Shown: positions 54,531 through 63,683, numbered from the stretch's first letter. The stretch is 64,000 bases of DNA from Haloplanus natans DSM 17983 (GCF_000427685.1 NZ_KE386573.1:310001-374000), one strand, 5' to 3'. The notes: generated by a model from the sequence alone, not told the origin. Translations and numbers: made by a program.

Positions 54531-55809
54531 CTACCGCTCGCCTGACGGCTCGCGCTTGAGGATGGGGCTTCCTGCTTCCACGACGCGCTTTGCAGACACC
54601 GAAGTGTCCACGGGGACGCAGTCTCCACAGGCGTTGACGAATCGCTCTGCGATTCGTTCGCCAACCAGAAATCTTTGATTTCTGGTGACGTTGATTCGGA
54701 GCGTCCCGCTCCTAACCGCTTCATGATACCGCGAGAAAGAATGTTCCACGCCGCGTTTGCGTCTCTGTCTACCTCGAACCCACACGCCGGACAGGAGTGT
54801 TCACGGACCCACAACGGTTTCTCTGTCGAAACGCCACAGGACGCACACTCTTTGGTCGTTCCGCGCGGATTCACCGCGACGAAGTGCGTCCCTTCGCGTT
54901 CGCACTTGTATTCAAGCATCCGCAGGAACGTTCCCCACGCCGCCCCCGCTCGATTCCGCGAGTTGCCCGGTAGTTCGACCAAGCCCTTCGTGTCGAGGTC
55001 TTCCACCGCCACGAGGTCGTATTCTCGGGCGTAGTAGTTCGACAGCTTGTGAAGAAAGTCGCGGCGCTTGTTCTTGAGGTCGGCGTGGCGTTCTGCCACG
55101 ACCCGACGCTGTTTCTCCCAATTCGCGGAACCGTGCTGTTTCCGTGAGAGGTCGCGCTGTGAGCGTTCCAAACGTTCGCGTTCGTCGGACAGGTCAAGGG
55201 ATTCGACGGCGGTTCCGTCGGTGTCGTGGGCGTACTTGAGAATCCCCACGTCGATACCGACGCACCCCCCAGGACTCTCCGGTTTCTCCGGCGGGTCGTT
55301 GGGCATCTCGACGCCAAGAATAGCGTACCACTTCCCGGTGGGTTCTTGCTTGACCGTGACAGTCTTGATTTCGGCGTCGTCGGGCAACTCACGGTGGAAA
55401 GTGAGCGGGATTTCTCCGAGTTTCGAGAGCCACAGACGAGTCCGACCGCTCGTGTTCTTGAGCTTGAAGCCGGATTGACTGTAGGTGAAACTGCGGTACT
55501 CGCCCGGTGCCTTCCACTTGAGCGTGCCGACGCGGTAGCCGTTCTCTTTGCGCCCACGGAGTGTGGAGAGGTTGTCGTACAGGCGTTGCACGACTTTCTG
55601 AAGGACCTTTCAGTGAACTTGTTTCAGGTCGTTCCACCACTTCTTGAGACTTGGCAAGAGTTTTTGCTCGCTGTATGCCGAAGTATCGTCGGTTCGGTTG
55701 AGTCGGTGGAGGAAGTGGTTGTAGACCTGTCTACAGGTATCGACAGTCCACGATAACTGCTCTTCGAGAGCGTCGGACGGCGGAGTCGATACCTGTAGTT
55801 GTAGTTCAT
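54531..55809 (-). pseudogene. tnpB: TnpB (IS605 OrfB-like) with several lesions
   Basis: A RuvC-like nuclease with Asp in GIDVGILKYAHD, Glu in VAVEDLDTKGL, Asp in DRDANAAWN, and a CxxC ... CxxC zinc finger. Lesions: a frameshift about 30 bases after the ATG (55809), an in-frame TGA at 55610-55612 where a Ser codon would fit VHSKVLQ, and a C-terminal frameshift after PVETASP (near 54610). The middle piece (54521-55591) stays open but is not a complete enzyme. Probably inactive. Confidence 0.8.
54637..54685 (-). ncRNA. Possible omega-RNA scaffold hairpins in the 3' end of tnpB
   Basis: Two adjacent perfect hairpins, each with 9-bp arms and a 3-nt loop: ACGAATCGC-TCT-GCGATTCGT (54637-54657) and CCAGAAATC-TTT-GATTTCTGG (54665-54685). 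They lie inside the tnpB 3' coding region, where guide RNAs of studied TnpB elements overlap the gene. Role inferred from position only. Confidence 0.4.
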
Positions 55810-55932
55810 CTACGAGCGTTCTTCGATGAGTTCGTCAAGTTTCTCTTGGACGAACGACGAGAGGTTGAGATGGTTGTCCTCAACCCACTCGGCTTGGTCG
55901 TCGCGGATAGAGATGTTCTTGCGCGTTGCCAC
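55810..55932 (-). CDS. 40-aa RHH-like protein in front of tnpB
   Basis: GTG start (MATRKNISIRDDQAEWVEDN ... FVQEKLDELIEERS). A short strand and two helices fit a ribbon-helix-helix/CopG-like protein. Its TAG is directly followed by the tnpB ATG (55809), so the two are coupled. It may regulate the transposon. Confidence 0.6.
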   Translation of the reverse strand: MATRKNISIRDDQAEWVEDNHLNLSSFVQEKLDELIEERS

Positions 55933-56101
55933 ACCACAATATACACAAACTACACAAATAGGAGTTGCGATCGCGTGGGCCTGTGGGCCGAGCGTCGCAC
56001 GTGTTTGGTACTCGGGCGGCGCTGTATCCCCACCCTACTCGCTCCCTTTAGTCGCTCGTTGAGGAAGGGACCTTAGCGCCTCAATTCGGGTAAAGGACCC
56101 C

Positions 56102-56158
56102 GCGGGGCCCCGCGACCGTCCTACAGTCGGCCGTTCTGCCGGATTGAACTACGAGCCC
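56102..56158 (-). other. tRNA-Tyr-like 5' half (incomplete)
   Basis: Read on the minus strand from 56158: acceptor-like GGGCTCG, TA, a D-arm GTTC ... GAAC, then a stem around CTGTAGG (a GUA anticodon loop if real). Beyond about 56102 no T-arm or complementary CGAGCCC follows. It looks like a truncated tRNA gene or tRNA-like remnant, not a functional tRNA. Confidence 0.35.
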
Positions 56159-56239
56159 ACGTCGAGGTAGACTCCCGGCGATCATAGGGCACGGTCGACG
56201 TTCCCGCCGGATAGGAATCGGAGCGGTGGCGAGTGCGCG

Positions 56240-57112
56240 TCAGGTCGGTGGCTCCAGACTGGCAGCGGCCGCGGCCACGGCGCCACTGAGCAGGAGGACG
56301 AGCACGCTCGCGGCGTTGAGGAAACTCGTCGCCCCGATGCGGACTTTCCCGTAGATTTCGAGGGGCATCGTCGTCACGCCGCTGCCCGCGAGGAAGAAGG
56401 TGAGCAGGAACTCGTTGAACGAGAGCGCGAAACAGAACAGGACGGAAGCGACGAGCGCGGGCCAGAGCCGCGGGAGGGTGACGGTCCGGAAGACGGTCGC
56501 GCCGTCGGCGCCGAGGTCACGCGCCGCCTCGGCGACGCGGTCGTCGAGGGTGGCGTACCGGGACGCGACGAGGAACGTACTGAACGGCAACACCCAGTAG
56601 AGATGGCCGGCGACGACGGGTCCGAGGCCGAATCCGAGACCGACCCGGCCGGCGGCGACGCCGATACCCAGCGCGACGACGACGGTCGGGACGAACAGCG
56701 GGATGGCGACGACGAGGGCGACGCCGGCCCGGAACCAGGCCGGCAGTCGCCCCCGGACGATGGTGCGAGCCGCGAGGAGGCCGAGAGCCGTCCCGACGAC
56801 GGCGGCGACGGCACCGATGGCGGTACTGGTCACGAGCCCGCGGACGAACCGCCCGTCGGTCAGTACCGCCCCGTACCACCGGAGTGTCGCGCCCTCCAGC
56901 GGGATCGACGGCTGTGACGCCGGCGCCAGCGACAGGTAGCCGACGACGAGGACCGGGCAGTACAGAAAGAGCGCGGTCAGGACGACCGTAGCCCGGAAGA
57001 ACCCGCCGCGAACGGTGGTGACGGCGTGGCGGCGGATACGTCCGTCTGCCCGGAGTCGGGAGGCGTCGCCATCCTCGACTGCCGGTTCGGAGCCCTCACC
57101 CACGACGATCAC
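56240..57112 (-). CDS. PotC-type ABC transporter permease
   Basis: 290 aa from GTG 57112, which overlaps the stop of the preceding permease by 4 bp. About six hydrophobic helices and the binding-protein-dependent permease loop ASRYATLDDRVAEAARDLGADG (EAA motif). It pairs with the gene at 57109-58023 to form the channel. A polyamine-type (PotC) assignment is suggested by the gene set and is not proven. Confidence 0.8.
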   Translation of the reverse strand: MIVVGEGSEPAVEDGDASRLRADGRIRRHAVTTVRGGFFRATVVLTALFLYCPVLVVGYLSLAPASQPSIPLEGATLRWYGAVLTDGRFVRGLVTSTAIGAVAAVVGTALGLLAARTIVRGRLPAWFRAGVALVVAIPLFVPTVVVALGIGVAAGRVGLGFGLGPVVAGHLYWVLPFSTFLVASRYATLDDRVAEAARDLGADGATVFRTVTLPRLWPALVASVLFCFALSFNEFLLTFFLAGSGVTTMPLEIYGKVRIGATSFLNAASVLVLLLSGAVAAAAASLEPPT

Positions 57113-58023
57113 CACCGTTTGAGTTCCGCGCGCACGTCGGTCGAGAGCGCGCCGACCCCGAACCCCACGAGAACGACGGCGAGAAAGGCCACCGAGAGCG
57201 CCGCCGCGAACGGATAATCGAGGACATCGTAGAACTGCGTCGTGATGATCTGGGCGATCATCTGTTCGGACGGCGCCGCGAGGATCTGTGGCGTCGCGTA
57301 CGCGCCGGCGATTCGGGCGTAGACGATGAGCGCGCCGGCGACGGCGCCGGCGTACGTCTCCGGGACGACGACGTCGAGGAAGACCCGCAGACTCCCGGCC
57401 CCCAAGTCGCGGGCGGCCTCGACCTGCCGGTAGTCGAGGCGCTCCATGGAGACGTACATCGTGAGGAGGACGTAGGGGAGGTAGATGTGGACGAAGCCGA
57501 GGCCGAGCGAGAGGCCGGGCAGTTCGAGCGCCCCGACGCCGACCCCCGAGGCGGTCCGGAGCAGGTCGAGCGGTCGATCCACGACCCCGAGTCCCGTCAG
57601 CACCGTGTTCACGACGCCCTCGCTCGCCAGGATCCACACCCACGTGTAGTTGAGGACGACGTAGTTCAGCCACAGCGGCAGGGTAAACGAGACGAGAACG
57701 GGGAGTCGGTAGCGAGCGGGACAGCGGTGGGCGAGCCAGTAGGTCACCGGGTACGCGATGGCCAGACAGACCAGGGTGACGACGACGCCGATGCCGAGCG
57801 ACCGGAACATGACTGCCGGGTAGACGCTCCCGCCGAGGTCCGCGTAGTTCGACAGCGTCACCGGCGGACTGACGCTCTCGACGAGCAGGACGAGCAGGGG
57901 AACGACGCCGAGTGCGGTCGCCAGAAGCGCCGGGAGCGCGGCGAGGGCGGCGTCGGCGAGCGCCCGCCGCCGGTCGCGGTCGACCGGGAGCGGAATCCAC
58001 CGCCGGTCGGTCTCGCCGCTCAT
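57109..58023 (-). CDS. PotB-type ABC transporter permease
   Basis: A 304-aa polytopic protein with the EAA loop RQVEAARDLGAGSLRVF and a long hydrophilic start (SGETDRRWIPLPVDRD). It overlaps the downstream permease by 4 bp (GTGA) and the ATPase upstream by 4 bp (ATGA). It is the second membrane half of the transporter. Confidence 0.85.
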   Translation of the reverse strand: MSGETDRRWIPLPVDRDRRRALADAALAALPALLATALGVVPLLVLLVESVSPPVTLSNYADLGGSVYPAVMFRSLGIGVVVTLVCLAIAYPVTYWLAHRCPARYRLPVLVSFTLPLWLNYVVLNYTWVWILASEGVVNTVLTGLGVVDRPLDLLRTASGVGVGALELPGLSLGLGFVHIYLPYVLLTMYVSMERLDYRQVEAARDLGAGSLRVFLDVVVPETYAGAVAGALIVYARIAGAYATPQILAAPSEQMIAQIITTQFYDVLDYPFAAALSVAFLAVVLVGFGVGALSTDVRAELKRW

Positions 58024-59090
58024 CCCCGCCCTCCAGTCTTCGGAGCCGGTCCCGCCTCACCGTCGACCACCGCCGCGTCGGCGACGTCGAGGCCGACGGC
58101 GTCGTCAACGGCGGCGCGGTCGTCGGTTCCGCTCCGGACGCGCACCGTCTCGCCGGTATCGAGACCGATCGCGTACTCCTCGAAGGCGCCCTTGTACTCG
58201 ACGCTCCGGACCGTCCCGGTGAGGGTCCCGCCGTCGAGGCGAAGATCCTCCGGCCGGATCATGACCGTCACGCCGCCGGCGGTCGACTGGTCGTCGTCGA
58301 CGGCGGCGTCGAACCGGCCACCGCCGGCCGCGACGGTAACGCGGTCGGTCCGACGCTCCCGAACCGAGGCCGACAGGAGGTTGGCGTCGCCGAGGAAGTC
58401 GGCGACGAAGGCCGTCCTCGGGCGGGTGTAGAGCGCTTCGGGCGGCCCCCGTTCGACGACGCGGCCGTCACGCATCACCGCCAGCCGGTCGGACATGCTC
58501 ATCGCGCTCTCCTGGTCGTGAGTGACGTAGAGGAAGGTCGTGCCCACGTCGCGCTGTATCCGGCGGAGTTCGGTCCGCATCTCCGTCCGTAGCGTCCGGT
58601 CGAGCGACGAGAGGGGTTCGTCGAGCAGGAGTACCGCCGGCTCGTTGACGAGCGCACGCGCCAGCGCGACCCGTTGACGCTGGCCCCCCGACAGGTCGGC
58701 CGGATCGCGCTCGCCGAAGTCCGCGAGCCCGACCGTCGACAGCATCTCCACGACGCGCTCCTGACGGTCCGGCTTCGGGACGCCGTCACGGGCGAGGCCG
58801 TACCCCACGTTCTCCGCGACGGTCATGTGTGGAAAGAGCACGAGGTCCTGAAACACGAGGTTGGTGTCACGTGCCCGGGGCGGCCGCTCCGTCACGTCCC
58901 GCCCGTCGAGTTCGACTCGCCCGGCGGTCGGCGACTCCAGCCCGGCAAGCATCCGCAGGGTCGTCGTCTTCCCACACCCCGACGGGCCGACGAGCGAGAA
59001 GAACTCGCCGGCCGCTATCGAGAGCGACAAGTCGGAGACGGCCGTCGTCCCGCCGAACCGTTTGGTCAGGCCGTCGGTGCGCAGGATCAT
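58020..59090 (-). CDS. PotA-type ABC transporter ATPase with TOBE domain
   Basis: A 356-aa ATPase with Walker A VGPSGCGKTTT, signature LSGGQRQR, Walker B LLLDEPLSSL and switch His (YVTHDQE). After residue ~240 a TOBE-like regulatory domain follows (DAVDDDQSTA ... VTVMIRPEDLRLDG). The order SBP-ATPase-permease-permease is that of Pot/thiamine/iron importers. Substrate not assigned. Confidence 0.9.
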   Translation of the reverse strand: MILRTDGLTKRFGGTTAVSDLSLSIAAGEFFSLVGPSGCGKTTTLRMLAGLESPTAGRVELDGRDVTERPPRARDTNLVFQDLVLFPHMTVAENVGYGLARDGVPKPDRQERVVEMLSTVGLADFGERDPADLSGGQRQRVALARALVNEPAVLLLDEPLSSLDRTLRTEMRTELRRIQRDVGTTFLYVTHDQESAMSMSDRLAVMRDGRVVERGPPEALYTRPRTAFVADFLGDANLLSASVRERRTDRVTVAAGGGRFDAAVDDDQSTAGGVTVMIRPEDLRLDGGTLTGTVRSVEYKGAFEEYAIGLDTGETVRVRSGTDDRAAVDDAVGLDVADAAVVDGEAGPAPKTGGRG

Positions 59091-59099
59091 CGTCGGTCG

Positions 59100-60167
59100 T
59101 TACGACCCGGCGGCGCTTTTGGCCTCGCTCCACACCTGCGCGTACCGCTCGATCAGGGACTGTGGCTTGGGGTCCTCGTAGATGAACCGGTCGGGGTCGT
59201 CGAGGCCGAACGCCGCCCGTTCGACGTCGTTCGCCTCGAACACGCGCGCGTTCGGGATCGCGATGTTCGACGGCGCCATCAGCGACTCGTAGCCCATTCC
59301 GGCGTGCCACTCCTGAACGAACCGGTGTGCGGCCTCGACGTTCTCGGCGCCCTCGGGGATACAGAACTGGATGAACCACGCCTTGGTCCCCTCTTCGGGG
59401 TACACCCGCTCGACCGGCACGTCGCTTTCCTGCATCGACGAGATGACGTAGTTCCAGACCGGCTGGATCGCCACCTCGCCCGAGCGGAGCAACTGTTCGG
59501 ACTCGCCGCCCGACGACCACAGGCCGCCCGCAAGGTCGACGTGTCTGGCGAGACGGTCCCGGGTCGCCGCGAAGTCCACCGCCTCGGCGCTCGTCGGATT
59601 GAGGGGCTCCGCCCCGAAGGCCGCTCGCTCGTACAGGAACTGCAGGCGGGCGTCGTCCCGACCGCCGATCCGGCCCGCGTACGCCTCGTCGAAGAGGGCG
59701 CGGAGGCTGGTCACGTCGTCGTCGACGGCGTCGGTGTTGACCGCGAGGGGCGTCTGCCCGAACGACCGCGGGACGCCGTACACGTCGCCGTCGGCCCGGA
59801 AGTAGTCCCGCTTCACCACGTCGAAGATGTCGTCGTACGCCGGCACCCGATCGAGGTCGACCGGCCGGAGCAGTCCCTCGTCTATCGCTGGCGGGACGGC
59901 GTAGTTGCCGAGGCCGACGAGGTCGTGATCCGACCGCCCCGAGCGGAGCAAGGAGAGGTTCTGTGCCGAACTCTGTGCGGCCTGGAGTTCGACCGTGATT
60001 CCGGTCTCGGACTCGAACTCCTCCAGTACCCCGTCGGCGTACACGTAGTTCCAGTCCAGCAGCCGGAGGGTAGAGTCGTCGCTGCCGCCGCCGGCGCCGA
60101 GACAACCGGTCCCGACCGCCGCCGCTCCCGTCCCGATGCCGGCGAGGTAGTGCCTCCGAGTGAGCAT
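59100..60167 (-). CDS. PotD-like ABC transporter substrate-binding lipoprotein
   Basis: A 355-aa protein. The Tat-type signal RRHYLAGIGTGAAAVG ends in lipobox GTGC. LRLLDWNYVYADGVLEEFESETG and GLGNYAVPPAIDEG are PotD-like, and FCIPEGAENVEAAHRFV is the usual C-terminal lobe. First gene of the 56240-60167 operon. GGGAGG precedes the ATG and TTTATTACG (60191-60199, minus strand) is at promoter distance. Polyamine or related cation is the likely ligand class. Confidence 0.85.
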   Translation of the reverse strand: MLTRRHYLAGIGTGAAAVGTGCLGAGGGSDDSTLRLLDWNYVYADGVLEEFESETGITVELQAAQSSAQNLSLLRSGRSDHDLVGLGNYAVPPAIDEGLLRPVDLDRVPAYDDIFDVVKRDYFRADGDVYGVPRSFGQTPLAVNTDAVDDDVTSLRALFDEAYAGRIGGRDDARLQFLYERAAFGAEPLNPTSAEAVDFAATRDRLARHVDLAGGLWSSGGESEQLLRSGEVAIQPVWNYVISSMQESDVPVERVYPEEGTKAWFIQFCIPEGAENVEAAHRFVQEWHAGMGYESLMAPSNIAIPNARVFEANDVERAAFGLDDPDRFIYEDPKPQSLIERYAQVWSEAKSAAGS

Positions 60168-60220
60168 CGCCTCCCGTTACGACTAGATCGTAATAAACCA
60201 ACTGCGGGGCGTGTTAGTAC

Positions 60221-60240
60221 CCCACGACTGACGCCGTGGG
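60221..60240. terminator. Hairpin between photolyase and PotD-like genes
   Basis: CCCACG ... CGTGGG forms a 6-bp stem with an 8-nt loop in the spacer just after the photolyase stop. It could be a terminator. It also resembles the imperfect palindromes at haloarchaeal IS605/IS1341 ends. Confidence 0.35.
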
Positions 60241-60319
60241 CCTTCGCCTCGCCTATCCGCGACCCCGCCGGAGCCGTCCGTCCGTGGCGCGGCCCGGCAC
60301 CTCGGCGTGCCGGACCATC

Positions 60320-61708
60320 TCAGCGCTTGCCGAGCGCCCGCTCGAAGACGCGCTGGGCCCGTTCGTACCCCTCGTTGCGGTCGACGATGGGGTGTGGGTA
60401 GTCGGGTGCGAGCGACTCGCGCTCGCTCCGCGACAGCGTCGGCCAGTCGACGATCCTTCTCGCCGGGACGCCCCGCAGTTCGGGAACGTACTCCGTGACG
60501 AACGCCGCACCGTCGTCGTACTTCGACATCTGACTCACGGGATCGAAGATGCGCACGTCCACGGAGTCGGTGCCCGTCGACGCGATCCACTGCCAGTTGC
60601 CGTTGTTCGACGCGTAGTCGTGGTCGAGCAGTTTCCGCTGGAAGTGACGCGCCCCGCGACGCCAGTCGATCAACAGGTGTTTCGTGAGGAAGCTCGCGAC
60701 AACCTGCCGCGGGCGGTTGTGAACGTACCCCTCCCGCTCCAGTTGGCGCATCCCCGCGTCGACGAGGGGGTAGCCCGTCTCGCCCGCCGCCCACGCCTCG
60801 AACGCGTCATCGTCCTCGCGCCACTCGATCTCGTTGGGGAACGACTCGTAGTTTGCCTCCCCGAGGTCGGGGTTGTGATACAGCAGGTGGTAGTTCTGTT
60901 CGCGCCACGAGAGCTCGTACCGGAACTTGTCGACGTTCCGCGCTTCGCCCCCGGTCACCGCGTCGTACACGTCGGTGGCGTCGGCCCACACCTCCCGAAC
61001 CCCGATCATTCCGGCGGCGAGATACGGCGAGAGCCGGGAGACCGCCGCCGTCGGCGCCTCGACCGCCAGTGCGAGGTCGTCGCGCGTATCGTTATAACTG
61101 TAGATACCCGCGTCGAGGAAGTCGTCGTACCGCTCACGGGCGGCCGCGTAGCCCGCCTCGGGAAGGTCGATATCGACCGCCGAAACCGGGACGGTCGTGC
61201 TGTCGCTCATGTCCGCGAGCGACTCGGGGGCCGGTTCGCCGGCCGGCGGCGTCTTCGGGACTCGCTGCCAGTCGTCGTGGAACAGGCTGTGATTCGGATA
61301 CGCCGCGTCGAGTCGCCCCGGATCGACGAGGACGAGGTCGGTCCACGACTCGGTGTCGACGCCCGCGGCCCCGAGCGCCCGTTCGACGCTCCGTTGTCGG
61401 GCCCGCCGGGCGGGACGGTAGCCCTCGGCGTAGCCGACGGTATCGACGCCGAACTCCTCGGCGAGGTCGGTCAGTACGTCACCCGGCGTCCCGCTCCGGA
61501 CGAGCAGATCGCTTCCGAGTTCGCGGTACCGCTCTTTGAGCGCCCGGACACCCCGCATGAAGAAGGCACGCTGTCGCTTTCCGATCGTTCCTAACGCTTC
61601 GGGGTCGTAGACGTACACCGGAACGACGGGGTCGTCGCGTCCCGCCATCGCCGCCAGTCCCACGTTGTCCCGCGTCCTGAGATCGTGCTGATGCCAGTAC
61701 AGGTGCAT
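60320..61708 (-). CDS. phr: Deoxyribodipyrimidine photolyase
   Basis: 462 aa from MHLYWHQHDLRTRDNVGL. The antenna domain is followed by the FAD domain with the signature RHFQRKLLDHDYASNNGNWQ and GTDSVDVRIFDP. It repairs UV pyrimidine dimers with blue light. ATG 61708 is chosen because the upstream 33 codons are not photolyase-like. Downstream on the same strand is the Pot-like operon. Confidence 0.93.
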   Translation of the reverse strand: MHLYWHQHDLRTRDNVGLAAMAGRDDPVVPVYVYDPEALGTIGKRQRAFFMRGVRALKERYRELGSDLLVRSGTPGDVLTDLAEEFGVDTVGYAEGYRPARRARQRSVERALGAAGVDTESWTDLVLVDPGRLDAAYPNHSLFHDDWQRVPKTPPAGEPAPESLADMSDSTTVPVSAVDIDLPEAGYAAARERYDDFLDAGIYSYNDTRDDLALAVEAPTAAVSRLSPYLAAGMIGVREVWADATDVYDAVTGGEARNVDKFRYELSWREQNYHLLYHNPDLGEANYESFPNEIEWREDDDAFEAWAAGETGYPLVDAGMRQLEREGYVHNRPRQVVASFLTKHLLIDWRRGARHFQRKLLDHDYASNNGNWQWIASTGTDSVDVRIFDPVSQMSKYDDGAAFVTEYVPELRGVPARRIVDWPTLSRSERESLAPDYPHPIVDRNEGYERAQRVFERALGKR

Positions 61709-61803
61709 GCGTGGGGAACGGACTCGATACACGAGTACCCGCCGAAACGTCCACCCACCGTTGCACTCAATTGGCCGGGGCCGTACCCTCACACGTGACA
61801 TCC

Positions 61804-63096
61804 TCACCCGCCGTGAACGGCGGGGCTTCCTACAAGAGAAGGCTCGCTACGCGAGGAAGTTTCGGAACTGTACGCCGAGAGGGTCGTCTGTCGGGATTTC
61901 CGACTCGCCCCTCGGTGTCCCGTGGTGCTGTCACAAGCACTCCCGTCCCGTGGCAAGTCATCGCCCGCCGGTTTCCAAGGCAGGCTCTCTCCCCACGGGT
62001 CGAGGCGACCGGCGATGTTGGCCGCCGCGTTGATGTCCGCTTGGTACTCCGTCACCCAACACTCCGCGTTCGTGCATCGGAACGCCGCCTGCGACGACCG
62101 CGACCCGATGTGGCCGCAAGCGTGGCACGTCTGACTCGTGTACGCCGGATTTACCGTCCGCACCGGGATACCCGCTTCGAGGGCTTTGTCCTCGATGCGG
62201 CCGGTAAGACGTGCAAACGCCCAGTTGTGGAGGCGGCGGTTCATCCACGCGCCGTAATCCAGATGCTCACGGATGTACGACAGGTCTTCGAGGACGATAA
62301 CCGGATTCTCGAACTGTTGGGCGTACTCGACGGCTTGTCGAGACGCCTTCTCCACGATGTCCGTGAGGGCGTTTTGGTAGTAGTCGAACCGTTCGTCTAC
62401 GCGCCACTGGGCGGCCTCACGCTCTTGGAGGCGCTTCAGCGTGGTGTGCATCTCCTTTCGGAGGTGTCGGGCACGCCCCCCGTCGAACAGCATAGGGTCG
62501 CTCGGAGTACCGTCCTGACAGGCACAGCCCGTCAGGAGTTTGGATTCACCGATGTCGAAGCCGACCGGCGTCGGGTCGTCCGGCTCCTCTGGTTCCGCAA
62601 CCTCGTACTCAATGGTGACGTGAAGCACCCATGTCGTCCGGTGTTCTTGCAGTCGGAACTCGCCGACCGACACGTCACCGTCGAGCAGGTCATCCCACGA
62701 CTCCCGCTGAGCGGGGTTGATGCGGAGTGGAATCCAGAAGGCGTTGCCACGTCCGGCCTGCGGAACGCGCCAGCAGAACTCGTGCGTTCTGTCCTCGGAG
62801 TGGTCAAGTGTCCATCCCCGGTTCGTGAATCGGACGGGATGGTCGTCCTCCAACTCCGAAGCGTTGTACGTGTCGCGGAGTTGCGGGACGTAGTTCTTGA
62901 GCGCGTCCTTCGCGTAGGACGTGAGAGTGTAGCCAGTAACGACATCGTTGACCGCCGTTTGCGTGTCCGCGCTACTCTCGAACGCATCGTCAAGAGCGCG
63001 GCGGTACGTCGCCACGGTGCGCTGAAGCCGACGCTCTTTGTGCGCCGTCGGCGGCGCGAGCGTGGCTTCGAGCGTTTTCGTGGCGGTGGCGGTCAT
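61804..63096 (-). CDS. tnpB: TnpB (IS1341-type), RNA-guided nuclease family
   Basis: 430 aa from MTATATKTLEATLAPP. RuvC-like sites Asp in GFDIGESKL, Glu in VIVLEDLSYI, Asp in EYQADINAAANIAG, and a zinc finger CHACG ... CTNAEC. Open along its length, unlike the copy at 54531. TnpB proteins are guide-RNA-dependent nucleases that preserve the element. It is divergent from a 45-aa protein. Confidence 0.88.
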   Translation of the reverse strand: MTATATKTLEATLAPPTAHKERRLQRTVATYRRALDDAFESSADTQTAVNDVVTGYTLTSYAKDALKNYVPQLRDTYNASELEDDHPVRFTNRGWTLDHSEDRTHEFCWRVPQAGRGNAFWIPLRINPAQRESWDDLLDGDVSVGEFRLQEHRTTWVLHVTIEYEVAEPEEPDDPTPVGFDIGESKLLTGCACQDGTPSDPMLFDGGRARHLRKEMHTTLKRLQEREAAQWRVDERFDYYQNALTDIVEKASRQAVEYAQQFENPVIVLEDLSYIREHLDYGAWMNRRLHNWAFARLTGRIEDKALEAGIPVRTVNPAYTSQTCHACGHIGSRSSQAAFRCTNAECWVTEYQADINAAANIAGRLDPWGESLPWKPAGDDLPRDGSACDSTTGHRGASRKSRQTTLSAYSSETSSRSEPSLVGSPAVHGG

Positions 63097-63154
63097 CCGA
63101 CAGTACCACTTACAACCCGAAGGTACATAAGAATATGGAATAAGATACTCATGT

Positions 63155-63292
63155 ATGCCAAAGAGCATTCACATCAAGGTAAACGAGGAGCAGTACGAGG
63201 AACTAAGCGAGTTCAAAGAGCGGCGCGGGTACACGTGGAAAGGCCTTCTTCTCGAAGGCTATCGCGCGCTCGACACCGACAGAACGCAGTAG
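63155..63292 (+). CDS. 45-aa RHH-like protein divergent from tnpB
   Basis: MPKSIHIKVNEEQYEELSEF ... YTWKGLLLEGYRALD. The strand-helix-helix pattern is like CopG/RHH. It starts 59 bp from the tnpB ATG on the opposite strand. The other tnpB locus also has such a small gene, so both elements carry one. Confidence 0.65.
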   Translation: MPKSIHIKVNEEQYEELSEFKERRGYTWKGLLLEGYRALDTDRTQ

Positions 63293-63359
63293 TTGGACAG
63301 ACGGCTAAGTGTCGCATTCCTCCCCGCCCTCAAGGGGCGGGGTTTCCTGCTTGAAAAAG

Positions 63360-63683
63360 ATGAGCGATCCGTCACTCCTGTTGGCACCGTTTCTCGACGA
63401 CGACGAAGACGTGCGTCTCGTCCAGCGGTACGCGAGCGCGGGCGCCCGAACCGGCGCGAAGATGGGGGCGGCTGCGGGCCCGGTCGGCGCCGGCGTCGGC
63501 GCCGGATTCGGCGGCGCCGCCGGTTTTTTCATCGGCTACGGCGTCACCGGCGTCGACCCCTCGGACCGTCGCGTCGGCGGGGGCGATGACAGTCATGGGG
63601 CGTCCGACGGCCACGACGCCGACGACGGACCGGTGACCATCGCGGTGACCGAGGCGTCACCCGACCACGACGCCGACGGCTGA
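63360..63683 (+). CDS. Glycine-zipper membrane protein with acidic tail
   Basis: 107 aa from MSDPSLLLAPFLDDDED. The central zipper GPVGAGVGAGFGGAAGFFIGYG parallels that of the 63-aa protein at 14894. A long Asp/Gly/His-rich tail follows (GGGDDSHGASDGHDAD). The start lies directly after the end of the tnpB element. Function is unknown. Confidence 0.65.
   Translation: MSDPSLLLAPFLDDDEDVRLVQRYASAGARTGAKMGAAAGPVGAGVGAGFGGAAGFFIGYGVTGVDPSDRRVGGGDDSHGASDGHDADDGPVTIAVTEASPDHDADG

Larger units (their letters stand above)
54522..56075. mobile_element. IS605/IS1341-type tnpB element (decayed)
   Basis: Contains a small RHH-like gene and tnpB. Both ends share a TAGGGTGGGG stretch read on the minus strand (54522-54532 region and about 56030-56040). 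A stem-loop-rich left end (AAGGTCCCTTCCTCAACGAG) lies near 56060. No tnpA is present, as in IS1341-like elements. It truncates an SDR gene. Confidence 0.7.
61800..63355. mobile_element. IS1341-type tnpB element, apparently intact
   Basis: Ends carry hairpins: CCCGCCG-TGAA-CGGCGGG (61807-61824) and CCCCGCCC-TCAAG-GGGCGGGG (63322-63342). Inside are tnpB and a divergent small gene, with no tnpA. The right end stops just before the ATG of the glycine-zipper gene at 63360, so it may separate that gene from its native promoter. Confidence 0.75.
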
